Counted from the stretch's first letter, positions 35,071 through 47,754 are shown. The stretch: DNA of 64,000 nt from Saccopteryx bilineata (GCF_036850765.1 NC_089495.1:27806875-27870874); one strand, 5' to 3'. The notes: generated by a model from the sequence alone, not told the origin. Numbers and translations: made by a program.

Positions 35071-36190
35071 TGTTTTTTAATTTTTAAAATCATGTTTAGG
35101 AATAATTTTTATAGGATTTAAATTTGACTTCAGAATATGTTTGAAGTCAAAAGTTACCATTTGTGGATATGTCTGATACTTTTACATTTGACCATGTATT
35201 TCTACTGTACTGTACATACAAAGTTATTGAATTTCCCTATTGAGTCCTCTTGCTTTTCCCTTCCCTTCACTCCACTTTGTACAAAGCAGAAATATCATAA
35301 CCTCTGAGATGAATATTACATCCTTCTACCTGTTCTTGCCTCTGTAACTCTGCATTTCTTAGGTTTTTGGAACCATAATTATGTGACTTGGGGCGGTGCT
35401 TTTCCTACTCCTGTTGGCCTAGAGGGGAAAAAGGAGGCCTATGTGTTATAAAAAGAACAAAGTGTCAAATTTTTTCTTGATGCAAACATGAAATTACAGA
35501 TCTAAATGCAGTAATTGTTTGAGGCAACAGCATATAGTTATTTTTCATATTTTAATATGGTCAGTACAGTAGACATGCAACAGATAAGAGTCATCCTTTA
35601 CCCTTGGAGAAAAGCTTTAGAAATAAAAATTGCAAAAAATGATAACTGCAGAACTTATATTTGATTGTGTGAAGTAGAAACAAACAGACTCATTCAGCTG
35701 TTCTTATCTCATTTGTTTGTGTAAAACCACAAAAGGACTCGCTCAGGATAGATCTCTATAAAGAAATGACTTGGAATTTAAGTGAACCTGAAATCAACAT
35801 TGTCCTCTTTGGCAATTGCTTTCTCTCTCCTGATATGATGAATGATGTTGTCAACGATTCCCTCAGTTTGGGGAAAGAACTAGTGTCACCGAACGAACGT
35901 GTGCTCTTCAATGCTTTGTGTTTCAGGATGATGAATAAGGAGAGAATAATGGAGATGCCTAGTGATAAGAGACTGGATTTGGGAGTGTCCCTCTTTTGTT
36001 CTTTGCTCTCCACCAAGAATTCTGGAAATTCTGAGTGGATAAATTTCCTGTGGATAATATAATGTATGAAACAGATAAAATTAGTGAGGATGCAGAGTCT
36101 GAACTCCTCCCTTTTGGATAATGTTGTTGAACTTCCGAATGTCTAGGATCACCTACGCAACAGAAAATAAAACAGGAAGTGAGAAAATGA
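35071..36190. other. Unassigned ~1.1 kb
   Basis: Includes a 98-codon open frame (35766-36062, plus) with no family resemblance that I can name and no splice context. Left as unexplained sequence. Confidence 0.35.
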
Positions 36191-36194
36191 TAGA

Positions 36195-36285
36195 AATACA
36201 CACACACATATATATATATATCTCAAATGAATTACATATATATATATACACATATATATATGTGTATATATATATATATATATAG
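36195..36285. repeat. (CA)n/(TA)n/(TG)n compound microsatellite
   Basis: A CA run, then TA runs and a CATATATATATG palindrome, ending in an uninterrupted TA stretch near 36265-36284. Confidence 0.9.
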
Positions 36286-37942
36286 TTTTAAAAAGCTGTG
36301 GCTACTTTCATGCTGGCAGTACTGGAAGGGAAGCATTTTGCTATGAAAATGAATGGGATGCTTTCTGCCTTGCTGGACTGTCAGGAAATGTAATTCATTA
36401 GTGGTTTGAAAAGTGCTTTGAGCTAATGGAATAAAAGGCACTGGAGAAATTTGAACTAATATTATTAAAAATGAAAAATTGCAACACAGAAACTTATTTC
36501 CCCTAAAACACAGACATCAATATTGAGTCTAATATTGCCAAAACAACCAGTTTGAGCAGGGAAAATACCAGTCACTCATCTGGACATCTTGTTTCCAAAT
36601 TACTAACTTGACTAATTTTGTTTTCCCATTGAATGGTATAAATTTAGTTCTTTTCTGAGAGTCTAGATTCTTGTTCATATTTGAGATAAAACAGACTTAA
36701 ATCTATACTATATGTTATAAATTCTTTAATTACACTACCTCGTTCCTTTTTTCTCTCTGGAACTCTATTTTGACCTAGAAGGTCACATAGTCTTCTCAAC
36801 CTCTACCCATAAAAGCCTTGAAAATCATATTCTAGATCAATGCATGTTCTCACCTTTAGAGTGTTACAGTCATCACATTGCCATGGTAATTAAGATGGAA
36901 CATTCCAAAGTAAATGTAATGGACTGCAAGCATTTGTGAAGTTTTCTGAAAATATAAGGAATATTATCGCTTTCTCACATTTAGTTTTCCCACAGTAATG
37001 TTGGGTCAGGAATTGATTAACACAGGACTTTTGGATATGGTAAACCTTTGAAACTATTCATTATTCTGTTAACAGAACCTTGCTAATTTTCTTTTAAATT
37101 AATGTACTCCTGTTGTGATGTCGATTATGTTTTATAATGCGACTGCTTTCACTTTTTTTCCTTTGTTTATTGATTTCAGTTTCTTTGTTCATTGTGTCAT
37201 TCAGGTGAGTAATAAACTGGAATAACTTTCAATAATCTTATAAAAAGGAAACAAACTTCACCTTTTTAAATGATGTTGTTTATTTAATACAGCAAGAGAA
37301 AACAAGGAGAAACATACTTTATCTTAATGATAATTATCACTGCATTTCCTTTTTAATGTATCATCCAAATGCAAAGATCAAAAATAATTAATTATATGTA
37401 TTTTTAAATGCACCTAACTCAAGCTTTTTTGAAATAGGAGAGAAGGTCCTAACTTCCTCATTCCTTTGAAAATTACACTTCATGTCCTCTGTCAAGACTC
37501 TTAACACAACTCACATTTTGTCATTACTTTGTAATGCAATGTAAGTGCCAGCAGCAACCACAGAGAGTGAACACTAGGGAGACTAGACATATATTATGTT
37601 GGTGCATCTAGCCTCATTACCAAATAACTCTGTATGGGGAATGGAAAGGAGCAAAGGTTAAGTATCTGCCTTTCAATAATTTTAAACCTGAATATATTAC
37701 CCTGAGCCTTAATGCAAAGGCATGGTTGGCTCATGCTAATTCACAGATATATGTGTTAACAACATTTTATTATATTCCCCAGCTACAGAGAGAGAACTTC
37801 TTTTTCATTAGTAGCACTGAAAATCAGAATTGAAGTGAACTCAGAAAATGAATGACTGCTTATGCTGTCTTTTATGTAGGAGTCACATTAGAGTTGGCCT
37901 TCCAAAGAGATATTTTCTGCACTTATCTCACTACTTTGAATT
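36286..37942. other. Unassigned ~1.6 kb, AT-rich
   Basis: No gene, tRNA or recognisable repeat. Confidence 0.35.
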
Positions 37943-37954
37943 AAAAACAATTTT

Positions 37955-38298
37955 ATTTTTGTTAGTTTGTTTGTTAGTTTTTTTACAGAGACACAGAGAG
38001 AGTCAGAGAGAGGGATAGATAGGGACAGACAGACAGGAACAGAGAGAGCATCAATCATTAGTTTTTTGTTGCGACACCTTAGTTGTTCATTGATTGCTTT
38101 CTCATATGTGCCTTGACCGTGAGGCTACAGCAGACTGAGTGACCCCTTGCTTGAGCCAGCGACCTTGGGTCTAAGCTGGTGAGCTTTTGCTCAAACCAGA
38201 TGAGCCCGTGCTCAAGCTGGTGACCTTGGGGTCTCAAACCTGGGTCCTCTGCATCCCAGTCTGATGCTCTATCCACTGTGCCACTGCCTGGTCAGGCA
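37955..38298 (-). mobile_element. VES-like SINE, long form, antisense
   Basis: Same layout as the copy at 10414, including GATGAGCCCGTGCTCAAGCT and GCGACCTTGGGTCTAAGCTG blocks. 12-bp duplication AAAAACAATTTT at 37943-37954 and 38299-38310. Confidence 0.92.
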
Positions 38299-38369
38299 AA
38301 AAACAATTTTGTCATTGACTCATTGGCCATTTTCTTTTATTCCTTGCTTCTTTCCTTGTCTTTTCACCT

Positions 38370-38520
38370 TTTCTTCCTCTCTCCCTCCTTCCCTCCCTCC
38401 CTCCCTTCTCCCTCCCTCCTCCCTTCCCTCCCTTCCTCCCTCTCTCCCTTATTTCTTTCCTTCCTTCTTTCCATTATTTTCTCTTCTTCTTTCCTTCCTT
38501 CTTTCCATTATTTTTTCTTT
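38370..38520. repeat. Long CT-rich homopyrimidine tract
   Basis: CCTT/CCCT repeats with a duplicated 'CTTTCCATTATTTT' end segment (about 38467 and 38500). Nearly all C and T on the plus strand. Confidence 0.92.
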
Positions 38521-38697
38521 CATGAAGAAAAATGAAATGCAACAAAATAATCTGTCACATGAGAATCTATATAAAAGGTAAAAGATGTAAATGCCAAGTT
38601 CAAACCTTGAGAAACCTTTGCCAGAGTATATTCCGCACAGTTTCCAAACAGCTAGATGTTGTGTGTCATGTTTGTGTGGCCATACAGTCTAGGCACA

Positions 38698-39230
38698 TGT
38701 AATGTCTTGGGATCTCCTCCACCTAATCAAATCGGGCTCAGTCTGATAGAGTATTGATAGAGTACACAACCAATAATATACACATATGAATGATTACTAG
38801 TGCACCATATGTAACCTATTTCCTAGATTGTTTTTAGCACCCCCACCCAGGAATGCAGGACATCTACTAAAACCGGACATTCCCATACCCCCTGAGGAGA
38901 TGACTGGTGCCCAAGAAGCAATAAAGACCATGATTGTATTAGAGCACCATGGAGAAGAAATTACAGTCCCATTAAACAGCCATCCTGCTTTATGACTAAC
39001 TGTATGCCCCCATTGTACAAACCTCACCTGAAAAAGTATATAATCAGCCCTTGATTGTAAAGGGCTGAGATTGTAAAGCAGGCTTTGGGCTACGATATGA
39101 CCCCTGTCTTCTCAAGTTGCTGAGCAATCTTGATTAAAGACACCTGTTTCCCTCCCAGACCCAGTTTCTGCTTATTGGCTATTGCAGTGGCCGGAGACCC
39201 AAACCCCAGACCGGTTGCTGCCCAGTAACA
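38698..39230 (+). mobile_element. Solo ERV LTR (gammaretrovirus-like)
   Basis: Bounded by TGTAATG... and ...CAGTAACA. It has a TATATAA box (39037-39043), an ATTAAA signal (39133-39138), and a U5-like end containing CTTATTGGCTATTGCAGTGG. No internal gag/pol/env is adjacent, so it is a solo LTR. The 5' edge is the least certain point because no clean flanking duplication was found. Old copies of such LTRs can act as promoters or poly(A) sites; none is shown here. Confidence 0.7.
39037..39043 (+). promoter_or_regulatory. TATA box of solo LTR
   Basis: TATATAA lies 90 bp upstream of the ATTAAA signal, the spacing expected between promoter and polyadenylation signal in a compact LTR. Confidence 0.5.
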
Positions 39231-40550
39231 CATCTAATAGAAAAGTCCACAAAGAATTAAATTTAATGCATTGTAATAGGTAACTGAGCTTTTGTGAGTG
39301 CACATTTTATAAAAGTGACTCTAAGTAAGGACCCAGAAAATTAGATATACAAGCATCTTGGAATGTTTCCTTATGAACTTTTGCATCCTTTCTTTTATGT
39401 GCTGCTCTCTAAAGAGACCATATGAATGATGGAAATATCAAGCGAGGAGTCAGAGAAGGTGGGAGTGAGGGAGACTTTGAAGCCTGGTGTTTTAAAACTG
39501 TTGTTTCAAGAGGCTGATGGTGAGATTAAACTGTGTTGATTTACACAAAAACCGGACACAGAGTACCAAGTGAAATGTCAAACACAAAGGAAGAATTATA
39601 AAATCTGTAAGCACAGTAATTATACAAAAGAATAATAATAGTTTTCACAGTGAGGGGCTAAGTGTGTCTGACTTCAGCTTGTTTACCTCTGTGCCAGAAG
39701 GGAAATTAAGGACCAGTGAAGAAAGAGTGTCACCTCAGATTGTATTTAATAACCTGAAAAACCTGGTACTACTAGAACTTTGTTGAGCAAAAAGCCAACA
39801 GTCTTTACAGAAATACTTACAGTGACAACCCGCATGTGTTCAGAGCACTCTCACTTTCATGTTTGTAATGAATGTTCCCAATTATTTTAGAATATACAGT
39901 TAATGTATGTATTCAACAGATGAGAATACTGAGCAAAATTACAGAAACAAGTACAATTTTTTCCTGCTGTGTCAATACAACTGTTGAACTGTGTTACTCA
40001 ACTTATATTCATTTACTGTTCATGAATTTGAACTTTTTACACTTCAGGCACTAAGACGCCTGATTTCTGAATAGAGAAATACCGAGATCAGGATTCTGTT
40101 TGAAGAGATACTCAGAATGGTGTGGAAGAGGTGGGGGGGCCCCAGGAGGGGTAAGAGACTGAGATACTCAATGAATTGTAAAGGAAAAGGTGCTTTGGAA
40201 AGGACTGTTTATGAGACCTTCAAACATAATGGAGGTGAACCTACTTGGGAGAAGGAGGAAGTTGCAATGGGAAAGGTCCACAGAGCTCACTGTAGGTTGG
40301 CAGAAACACTGTGATTTTTGCAAGCACACACATTTTCAAACTCATTTTTCACAACCATTAAATCTTATATTCGTCATTGTCTTGATGGAATTTGAACTCT
40401 ATTCATTCAGAAACAAATAATTTTGGAGATAGACTAAATATGGGTTACATTCTAGTTTTACTAATTTGAAATCTGTAATCATTGAATAGGGTCTATTAGT
40501 TAGAATTCTGTACCACCTGTAGAAAATAATTTCTCCTTAGATAGATTACT
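39231..40550. other. Unassigned ~1.3 kb
   Basis: Unique AT-rich sequence without recognisable features. Confidence 0.35.
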
Positions 40551-40567
40551 AATAAAGGCAGACCAGC

Positions 40568-40740
40568 CTGACCTGTGGTGGCGCAGTGGATAAAGCGTCG
40601 ACCTGGAAATGCTGAGGTCGCTGGTTCGAAACCCTGGGCTTGCCTGGTCAAGGCACATATGGGAGTTGATGCTTCCAGCTCCTCCCCCCTTCTCTCTGTC
40701 TCTCCCTCTCCTCTCTAAAATTAATAAATAAAAATAAATA
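40568..40740 (+). mobile_element. VES-like SINE, short form, young-looking
   Basis: Head CTGACCTGTGGTGGCGCAGT, B box GGTCGCTGGTTCGAAACCC, TTGATGCTTCCAGCTCCTCC, CT-rich part and AATAAATAAA tail. 17-bp duplication AATAAAGGCAGACCAGC at 40551-40567 and 40741-40757. Intact boxes and a perfect duplication suggest a recent insertion. Confidence 0.95.
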
Positions 40741-40757
40741 AATAAAGGCAGACCAGC

Positions 40758-42787
40758 ATTGTCCTCAAAATCTGAAGGAAATAGTTTTTATGTATCCGAA
40801 AGCATTCAAACAACAGTCAATGGCATATGATTAATGTTAAAAAATAGAAACGCTTCATGAATAGTATAGCTAGAGTGTTTTAAAGCTTCCTGTTGGAAAC
40901 AGTCTAATTATGTACTATGTGTGCTTAAAATAACATTAACATTCTATAGTTTGAATATTTCACTTCTGTCTATTCTAAATTAATGTAACTTTATTGACAA
41001 TGCAATCCTATAGTACATCAGATCCATACATATTTTTACTTTTTCTAACATTCTACATACTCAAAAGTTGTATGTTTAAATAAAGTTTGAAAGGTTTAAA
41101 TAAGTTCAAACTAGTTCCAGAAAGTTTAAATGAGTCCAATTTATTTAGATATGTTTTATATTATGGGATAACACAGAAAGAACGTAAACCAAGTTGCTGA
41201 CATTTAAAGTTCCTTGAATCATTTAACCATACCTAATTCTCCCCAAATCAAATGTAGTTCTTGTTTAACTGTGAGGCTTTGTTGGCTAGGTCTACCATTG
41301 TGCCTGTGGAGCTGTGGGCAGCCAGGGCTGAGAGGCAAATTACTGTGCACTCAACCCGTTTATGAATGGTTTCCTCCTGGATTCTTGTTTGCATGCATGT
41401 GAAGTTAGGTTAAAACAAATATCAACGACCATTTTGTTTGGCTGTGCTGCCAGGGTCTAGGGCTAATTTAATACATGTTATAGAAAGAAAGGAGCTTGAA
41501 AGGCAACTCTTTTTTTTTTCCAGTGATTCCCCAAGGTGGTGGCCTCAATTCACTATGCCCATCATGTGTACATTCTTAATTTAACCTGCTATGATCTCTG
41601 CTACAGCTGTATTGAATAACACCATCTTGTTGGTTTCTATGGTAGCAAGTTGGTCATGGGAGAGGTAGGCAATTTTATATTAAAAAATAATGTTGACTTG
41701 ATTCTTCATGTCTATGATCAGCCTTTGAACAAATGCTATTCTTATACTGTAGGAACATCCAAACATGTACTGGCGAGGACATTGGAGAATAGATTTATTT
41801 CATTATGTATTTACTTCAAACCTGATTTTTGGTTGTCTCTTTTGGTTCGATCTTGAGAACATGTTGCATAGATGATCACGTGAATGTTCACATTAGATGT
41901 TCTTCTTTCTTGATGATTTAAATATAGAATTATCCCTTGCTTCTGGCTTAGCTTTTTGCCTTATATTAACTGTAACCAGGAATTTTTATGAAACCATGTC
42001 ATATTGTCAGTAATGGCCTCCTTATTGAACTTTGCCTTGTCAAAATAATTTTATCATTCATAAATATTTCAGTGAAAACCAAAGACTGCTTATAAATGAT
42101 TGATTCTGTAGAGTTCACTGACTTTTCCTGTGAAGGCTTTTATTAAAATTAGAGTATCCTATCCTAAATCTGACCATTAATTGTTAATAATGTGCTGATT
42201 GAACCCTAGGTTTCTCTAAAACATGAAAAATTAAATTTATAGTTATAATGATATATTGAAATTAAGGAAGGTCATTACAGTTCAAAGCTCATTCTCAAGC
42301 TTAGCACTATACTAAACTGTATTTTGGTTTCTAAATTAAATCAGGCAAGCTTTTTACTTAGAAGTATTCTATATTATCTGGAAAGGTCCAAAAGCAACAA
42401 GATAAAAAGCAGGCTATTGGCACGGATAGGTTATTTATGTCATCTGTTCAATTTTACTATTTTCTTTAGTTGATATACAGTGTTTTTATTTTAGATGGGC
42501 AAATAAAAGTAATTATTACTTAATCAGCTAGTCACCACATGGTCTGAGAGTTTAAATATTCTGGATGTAGGATTTAATTAGATTTTAAGAAGAAGCCTGT
42601 TTTCTTGCTTTCATTATTGTAAAAAAAGTGAAATTTAAAAAATATTCACTATTTTCATATTTCCCCAAAATCTCTAAAAGCATATGTTTCTATGAAACAG
42701 AAAAGTTAAAAATAAAACAAAAGCAATAGCAAAAAATAAGATAAAGATATCATTTTAAAGAGCATATTTCCTTTTAATTTTTCCATA
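40758..42787. other. Unassigned ~2 kb; low repeat content
   Basis: No recognised repeats. The part 42050-42240 (TTGATTCTGTAGAGTTCACTG ... ACCATTAATTGTTAATAATG, in pieces) has TAAT-rich texture and could be conserved noncoding DNA, untested. Confidence 0.35.
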
Positions 42788-42915
42788 CCTAATTTTTAAA
42801 GTTTATTCAAGGAAACAAATATTTGTGGGAAAATGCTGTGTTTTAAGTACTAAGAGTAAAACAGAATAGTAAGACAGAGGCAGTGTTCTGCAGAAACTTA
42901 CAGTATAGTTAGGAA
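42788..42915 (-). mobile_element. L2 3' terminus, antisense
   Basis: TTTATTCAAGGAAACAAATATTTG-like start (split), CTGTGTTTTAAGTACTAAGA, GTAAAACAGAATAGTAAGAC, then AGAAACTTACAGTATAGTTA follow the antisense L2 end. Confidence 0.75.
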
Positions 42916-43319
42916 AATAAGTCATTATCTTGTAGAATTGAAAAGGGCAGCACCTGTTCTGAATGGGTGGTAGAGACAACACTGTCATGGAGAGTCTGAA
43001 GGAGATGAAGGCGCTTGGCTGTGGTGACTAGTAGTTTCTTGATGAAATGAAGGCAGTAGGCTTGAACTGGCTTTGAAGTCTTCAGGTTTGTGTCCCCACC
43101 CCCACCCCAATCCCCCAGTGGCCTCCCCAGACTAATGCAGCAAATTATAGGATATGTACATAACACATCACAGGGCTCACAAGTGCTTCTGTATATAACA
43201 CGAGGGCTTGAGAAAGTACCTTCCTCTATAACAGATGCTCTCATTGTTCCCACTCCTTTCATCCTCCTCATCATTTCCATGCAATCTGGCTTTCAATACC
43301 ATGCATCAGCTCTCGTTGC
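42916..43319. other. Unassigned
   Basis: Moderately GC-rich, no exon or repeat supported. Confidence 0.35.
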
Positions 43320-43690
43320 CTGAGGATGCTCTTTGATCACACAAGCCTATGATGCCAGCCATGGTTTAGGCCTGAAATTCTGGGGAGTGAATGCCCCAGG
43401 TGAAGCCATCTTCTACAAATGACTGCTGAGAGGTGGTGGGTAATCACTCAGGTCCCTCACTTCTCATGTGGAATATCTCTGGCATAACCTACACAGCCCC
43501 TCAGACTCTACCGGTGGGATTGACGGCTAATTTACAACTGTGGTCATTAATAACTAGTTAATAGCTCTCACTTCCCTGTACCTCTATGATCTTTGTTTGG
43601 AATAAGCTCCCAGCTAAACACCTTGCACTTGATCTCTAATGAAGGGTCAGTCTGGGGAATCCAAACAAAGACAGCAATTTTACCACCTTC
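43320..43690 (+). mobile_element. LTR-like (MaLR-type) remnant, tentative
   Basis: The 3' part (CACCTTGCACTTGATCTCTA, GGGTCAGTCTGGGGAATCCA, AACAAAGACAG) resembles the usual end of mammalian MaLR LTRs. The 5' boundary is a guess. Confidence 0.4.
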
Positions 43691-44639
43691 CTAACACCTA
43701 CTTACTTTTTGCCTTTTAAAGCTCATTGTATAACATTCTAAACATATAGCACAAGATCATTCAGTAACATCCCCATCTGCTAAACAAGTTTTTAGGGGTT
43801 GAAGGCTTTAGAGGTTATCTAATCCAATTATCTTCTAGCAGATGCTGTTGGTACTCTGACTGTATCTCCTTTGCCCATCCTAGATGGTTTCTCCTGTACT
43901 CAGATGTTTCCTGAGACTCTCTGTACTCTGGCGGTGGGAACTTGTTTAACTCAACTGGGATAGAACTAAGTGTCCCAGCAGCAACTGGCAAGCACTTAGG
44001 GAGAGGTGTTAATGAACAAGTGCGTTGGTGGACGATTTGGATAAGCGATCATCTTAGAGGGTCTGTAGAATGATTTATCTACAGTTTAGCACAGGGTTAA
44101 CTCATTGGTTTACACCTTGTCTCTTTTCTGTATCTCACTGTCTCACTCTTCACTGTGTTTCCTGGAGTCATTGACCTGAAAAAGTGTTATACTCAAACCC
44201 TTGATCAGGGTGTGTTCTGGAGGAACTCAAGCCAGGATACTTATTATAGAGAAGAAAGTGAGATCAACAGAATGAAATTCACTAGCAATAGGTCTTAAAA
44301 GTTTTGCTAGACAGTAGCAATTAGTATACATATGTAGTTTGTGTCATCCTTCTGTCACTTAACTATTTTCATATTCTTTGAATTTCAGTAAATATATTTT
44401 AAAATAATAATTCATTATGTAAAACAACCATGATTTGCTAAACTGGTCCCTGATGGTAGGCATTTGGGTTGATGCCTCTTTCTTTATTCCCACGAGAGAA
44501 AAACAATGATTTACTATTATTATTTTTGGGTTGCTACATCTACTCAAGAAATTATAGAAACTCATTAGAGGAAAACTGCTTTACTAGAGAAGCTCCTGAT
44601 ACCACCTGAACTGAAGAAGTTCTCCAATTGCATTTATAA
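43691..44639. other. Unassigned ~0.95 kb
   Basis: No repeat or coding sequence recognised. Confidence 0.35.
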
Positions 44640-44850
44640 ATGTCAAAGTCCACCCTCCTCTGCATGTATTTATGAACACCAGATGGGCTTTTTTTGAATG
44701 ATAGCACAGTGAAATAATGGCAACCCATTAAGGTCATTAAGGGAAGATGGTGTGGAATTTATGATCAGTGGGCTGCCATTTATGCAACCAACTAGGATCC
44801 ATAAACTACAAGATAATCTGACATTGATTTGATTTCTGATCTGAGTGAAT
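44640..44850. promoter_or_regulatory. Candidate conserved noncoding block
   Basis: Repeat-free; AATAATGGCAACCCATTAAG, GTCATTAAGGGAAGATGGTG and GCTGCCATTTATGCAACC are dense in homeodomain/octamer-like words (ATTTATGCAA). Inferred only. Confidence 0.28.
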
Positions 44851-45259
44851 GCCTAGGAACCTCTACATCTGTAGACATGCAGTGTTTTCTAAGTTCTTTT
44901 CCAATACTGTCCATTTTTGTCCCATCGATTATCATTTCTACTGCATTATTCAGGGATAAAATTAATTGCTAACTGCTAGGTTTCCTAAGCACAGTCAGCT
45001 AATGCATAGGCCTGTTCACTGCATGCCAGATGGTTCCACAGCTACTTGGGAAGGAAAACATATCAACAAAGCGGTCTTCAGTATAAAACGGTGCCACCAA
45101 ACAGGTCTGCACAATGGATATGTGAAGTGAGGAGACTTGGAGAAAAGAAAAGAAAAGATTCCCAAGTACTTGCAGATTCTTTCTTTCTCTGAAAAATAAT
45201 CAGGCCTGCAAATGCCTTTGTCTTTAGCCCCAAACGTTTGTGTGACAAAAAGGGATACA
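44851..45259. other. Unassigned
   Basis: Nothing recognised. Confidence 0.35.
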
Positions 45260-45274
45260 TTTCTTACATATCTT

Positions 45275-45446
45275 TTTTTATAAAAATTTATTTATTTTTA
45301 GAGAGAGAGAGGAGAGAGAGAAGGGGGAAGGAGCAGGAAGCATCAACTCCCATATGTGCCTTGACCAGGCAAGCCCAGGGTTTTGAACCGGCGACCTCAG
45401 CATTCCAGGTCGACACTTGATCCACTGCGCCACCACAGGTCAGGCT
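45275..45446 (-). mobile_element. VES-like SINE, short form, antisense
   Basis: Head at right (CGCCACCACAGGTCAGG), intact B box in antisense (GGTTTTGAACCGGCGACC), GA-rich tail side. Perfect 15-bp duplication TTTCTTACATATCTT at 45260-45274 and 45447-45461. Confidence 0.95.
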
Positions 45447-45461
45447 TTTCTTACATATCTT

Positions 45462-46615
45462 ACATTAAAAATAGGTTCTATTCTTGTGCTGCTGCTGTTA
45501 AGATGATAGAGAATGAGGGTAAAGGGGATGGTGCCAGGAAGTTGCCAAGTGGAGGAGGGTCAGGGCAATGGCAAATGGACCCCAGGAGATTTTTTTATTA
45601 GCTAGTATAATTTTTGGTGTAGGATTCTTGGGGACTGTGCGCTTTTCTGCATCCTCCTCCCCTGCCATCAACCACTGCTGGAGGGGTTTTTCTTTGTTTG
45701 GGCTGGATGGAACACCTGTACCTCTCATTGGGTGTAGTAACTGAGGGGCACTCACACGGCCGCACTGTCAGAGTGACAAATACATCTAGACTTCTGCCAG
45801 TAGTGCTCCCGAGGGCTGATGTGCTTGTCCACAGGCTGTCACCTGCTCCGTAAGCTGCTGATGCTCAGGGTGGACTCACCAGTGCAGAATCATTTGGAGA
45901 AGCTGGTTATTGATTTTTCATATTTCAGGAAAAAGGAGGTGGAATGAATTTGCTCTTCCAGCAAGTGGCTGGATATGAGATGGCCTGTGAATTAGCCTTG
46001 AGCTCTATAAAAATCAGCAAATAACATCTTGAGACTGTTAGGTTTCTTTAAGCCTCAAAATGCAAGTATGTAAGCATGTCGCCTGGCAGGGGAACATGCG
46101 GGACTCTTATAAACCATTAAGACTTGCATGCAAATTAGATAGCTACAATCACTTGAACATTGTAGCCAGGTGTCTGGGGAGTAGAGAAGAAAGGAGGCAG
46201 GATGCATCAGGAGTCCTAGTGGACTCTGGGTGGTAGAGGACAGTGGGAAGACACTGCACACCAGGGGGAGAGACACTAATCAGGGCAAGGGTGGGATAGG
46301 AGCAGAGGGTCTCGAAGGGCACACTTTACTGCCTCCGTAATAGTGCCCTGACAGAGACATTTCTTCCCCTGCAGCACCAGCAGAACTCTGTTCAGTGTCT
46401 TGAAAATTATAGATGTGTCTATGAATATTGATGAATAATGATGATGAGGCAGGTATAAAATGTTACCAGATCTCTGGAGAGATTCAAACAGCCATTTCTT
46501 GATCAGATTAGGAAATAGAATGTCAATTAATATTACCACTTTGGAATTGCCTTGTAGACAAAATATTAGCATTTAGTTCACATTAAAATTATATTTCGGC
46601 ATTTATAATTTGAAT
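45462..46615. other. Unassigned ~1.15 kb
   Basis: Moderate GC, some CpG near 45750-45850. No exon or repeat supported. Confidence 0.35.
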
Positions 46616-46619
46616 AATT

Positions 46620-46830
46620 CTGTCAATGCCAGAAATAAAAGAAAATGTTATCAGCTTTCAGTCACTAAATAAAGAAAGGCTGATAGGTGCAGCTTATAAG
46701 ACCCTAACTTTTTTTCTTAATGATCTGCTGAACTGGGCACGAGAAATCCATCTACAGTCAAAGGATTGATTGCAGAGCATTAATTTTATCAATACAAGCC
46801 CAACAGTTTAAGAAGAGGGTTTAGGTAAAT
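46620..46830. promoter_or_regulatory. Candidate conserved noncoding block
   Basis: GGATTGATTGCAGAGCATTA and ATTTTATCAATACAAGCC combine ATTGATT/ATCAAT (PBX/HNF-like) cores in repeat-free sequence. Inferred only. Confidence 0.28.
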
Positions 46831-46899
46831 GTTGCACAGGGCTTGTCGGTTATGACAGTTGAAAACCTAGCAGAATGCAAACTGAACAAAATGATTCTC

Positions 46900-47010
46900 C
46901 CTTTCTTTTCTAGTCTCTTTCTTTCTTGTTTTTGTCTTCCTCTTTTTTTCTCCGCTCTCCCATCCCCGCCCTCTCCTTCCTTTCTTGTTTCTTCTTTACA
47001 ATCCCAACTT
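46900..47010. repeat. Pyrimidine-rich tract
   Basis: About 110 bp almost wholly C/T on the plus strand. It could be read as a polypyrimidine tract before an exon, but no credible exon follows. Confidence 0.75.
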
Positions 47011-47754
47011 GTGCCTTTCTACAACACGGTAAGCCAGTAAATGATTGTATGCCTCCTGCTCTCTCATGCACACTTCCTTCTTTTTGAAGAGAGATGGAAG
47101 ATAGAGGACTTGTGTGATAATCAGAGATGGCTACTAAGAAGAAGTGACTATTCTTCTGTTTTGATTTCAGTCAGAAGTATAAAATAGTGCCCAACTTGAA
47201 ATTGCTATCTTTAAAAAAATCTGATTGCACGCACACACACACATTCCAAAGAGAATAAATGTTCTGGGCCCACAGATATGACTAGAAAAAATAAACCTTG
47301 ACTCTTAGAACAGAAGTGACATTTTCAAAATTTGGTACAATGAGAGTTGAACCAAGTACACAGTGCTTATTGCTTTTCAGGATCCTGAAAGTCAACGCGT
47401 TCTGTTTGTTGTGGTTACAGAGGACAAGGCCAATACAGCTGGACACAGCAGCCCCAGGCTCACTTTCGTACCATTCTCTGTGAATTCACAGGAGCTTGGG
47501 TTCAGAAGTAGAAGGGTCTCCAATTGGGCATGTCACAAAAAAAGTGACAGAATTTTAAATTGCACATTACCTTGCTAATGTAAATGTGGGGCAAAATACA
47601 GTGGAATAGGAGAATAATTTGTGGAAAAACAAGTCAATGGTTTTCATGACATCTGAGAACTGCAGTTTCATTTTCCTACCTCGGTACATAGTTGCTGCTC
47701 CAGGACCTGGAGGAATAGATTCTTAACTGCTGTTTGGTATTATATTTACTGCAA
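47011..47754. other. Unassigned ~0.74 kb
   Basis: Contains a short (CA)n at 47229-47243. Nothing else recognised. Confidence 0.35.

Noticed and set aside
38264..38581. 105-codon Ser/Pro/Leu-rich ORF
   Set aside because: Translation of the CT-rich tract next to a SINE.
40568..40645. tRNA gene
   Set aside because: SINE head, as above.
46843..47040. Exon with polypyrimidine tract and GTAAG donor
   Set aside because: No convincing AG acceptor and no coding conservation visible; the tract is low complexity.
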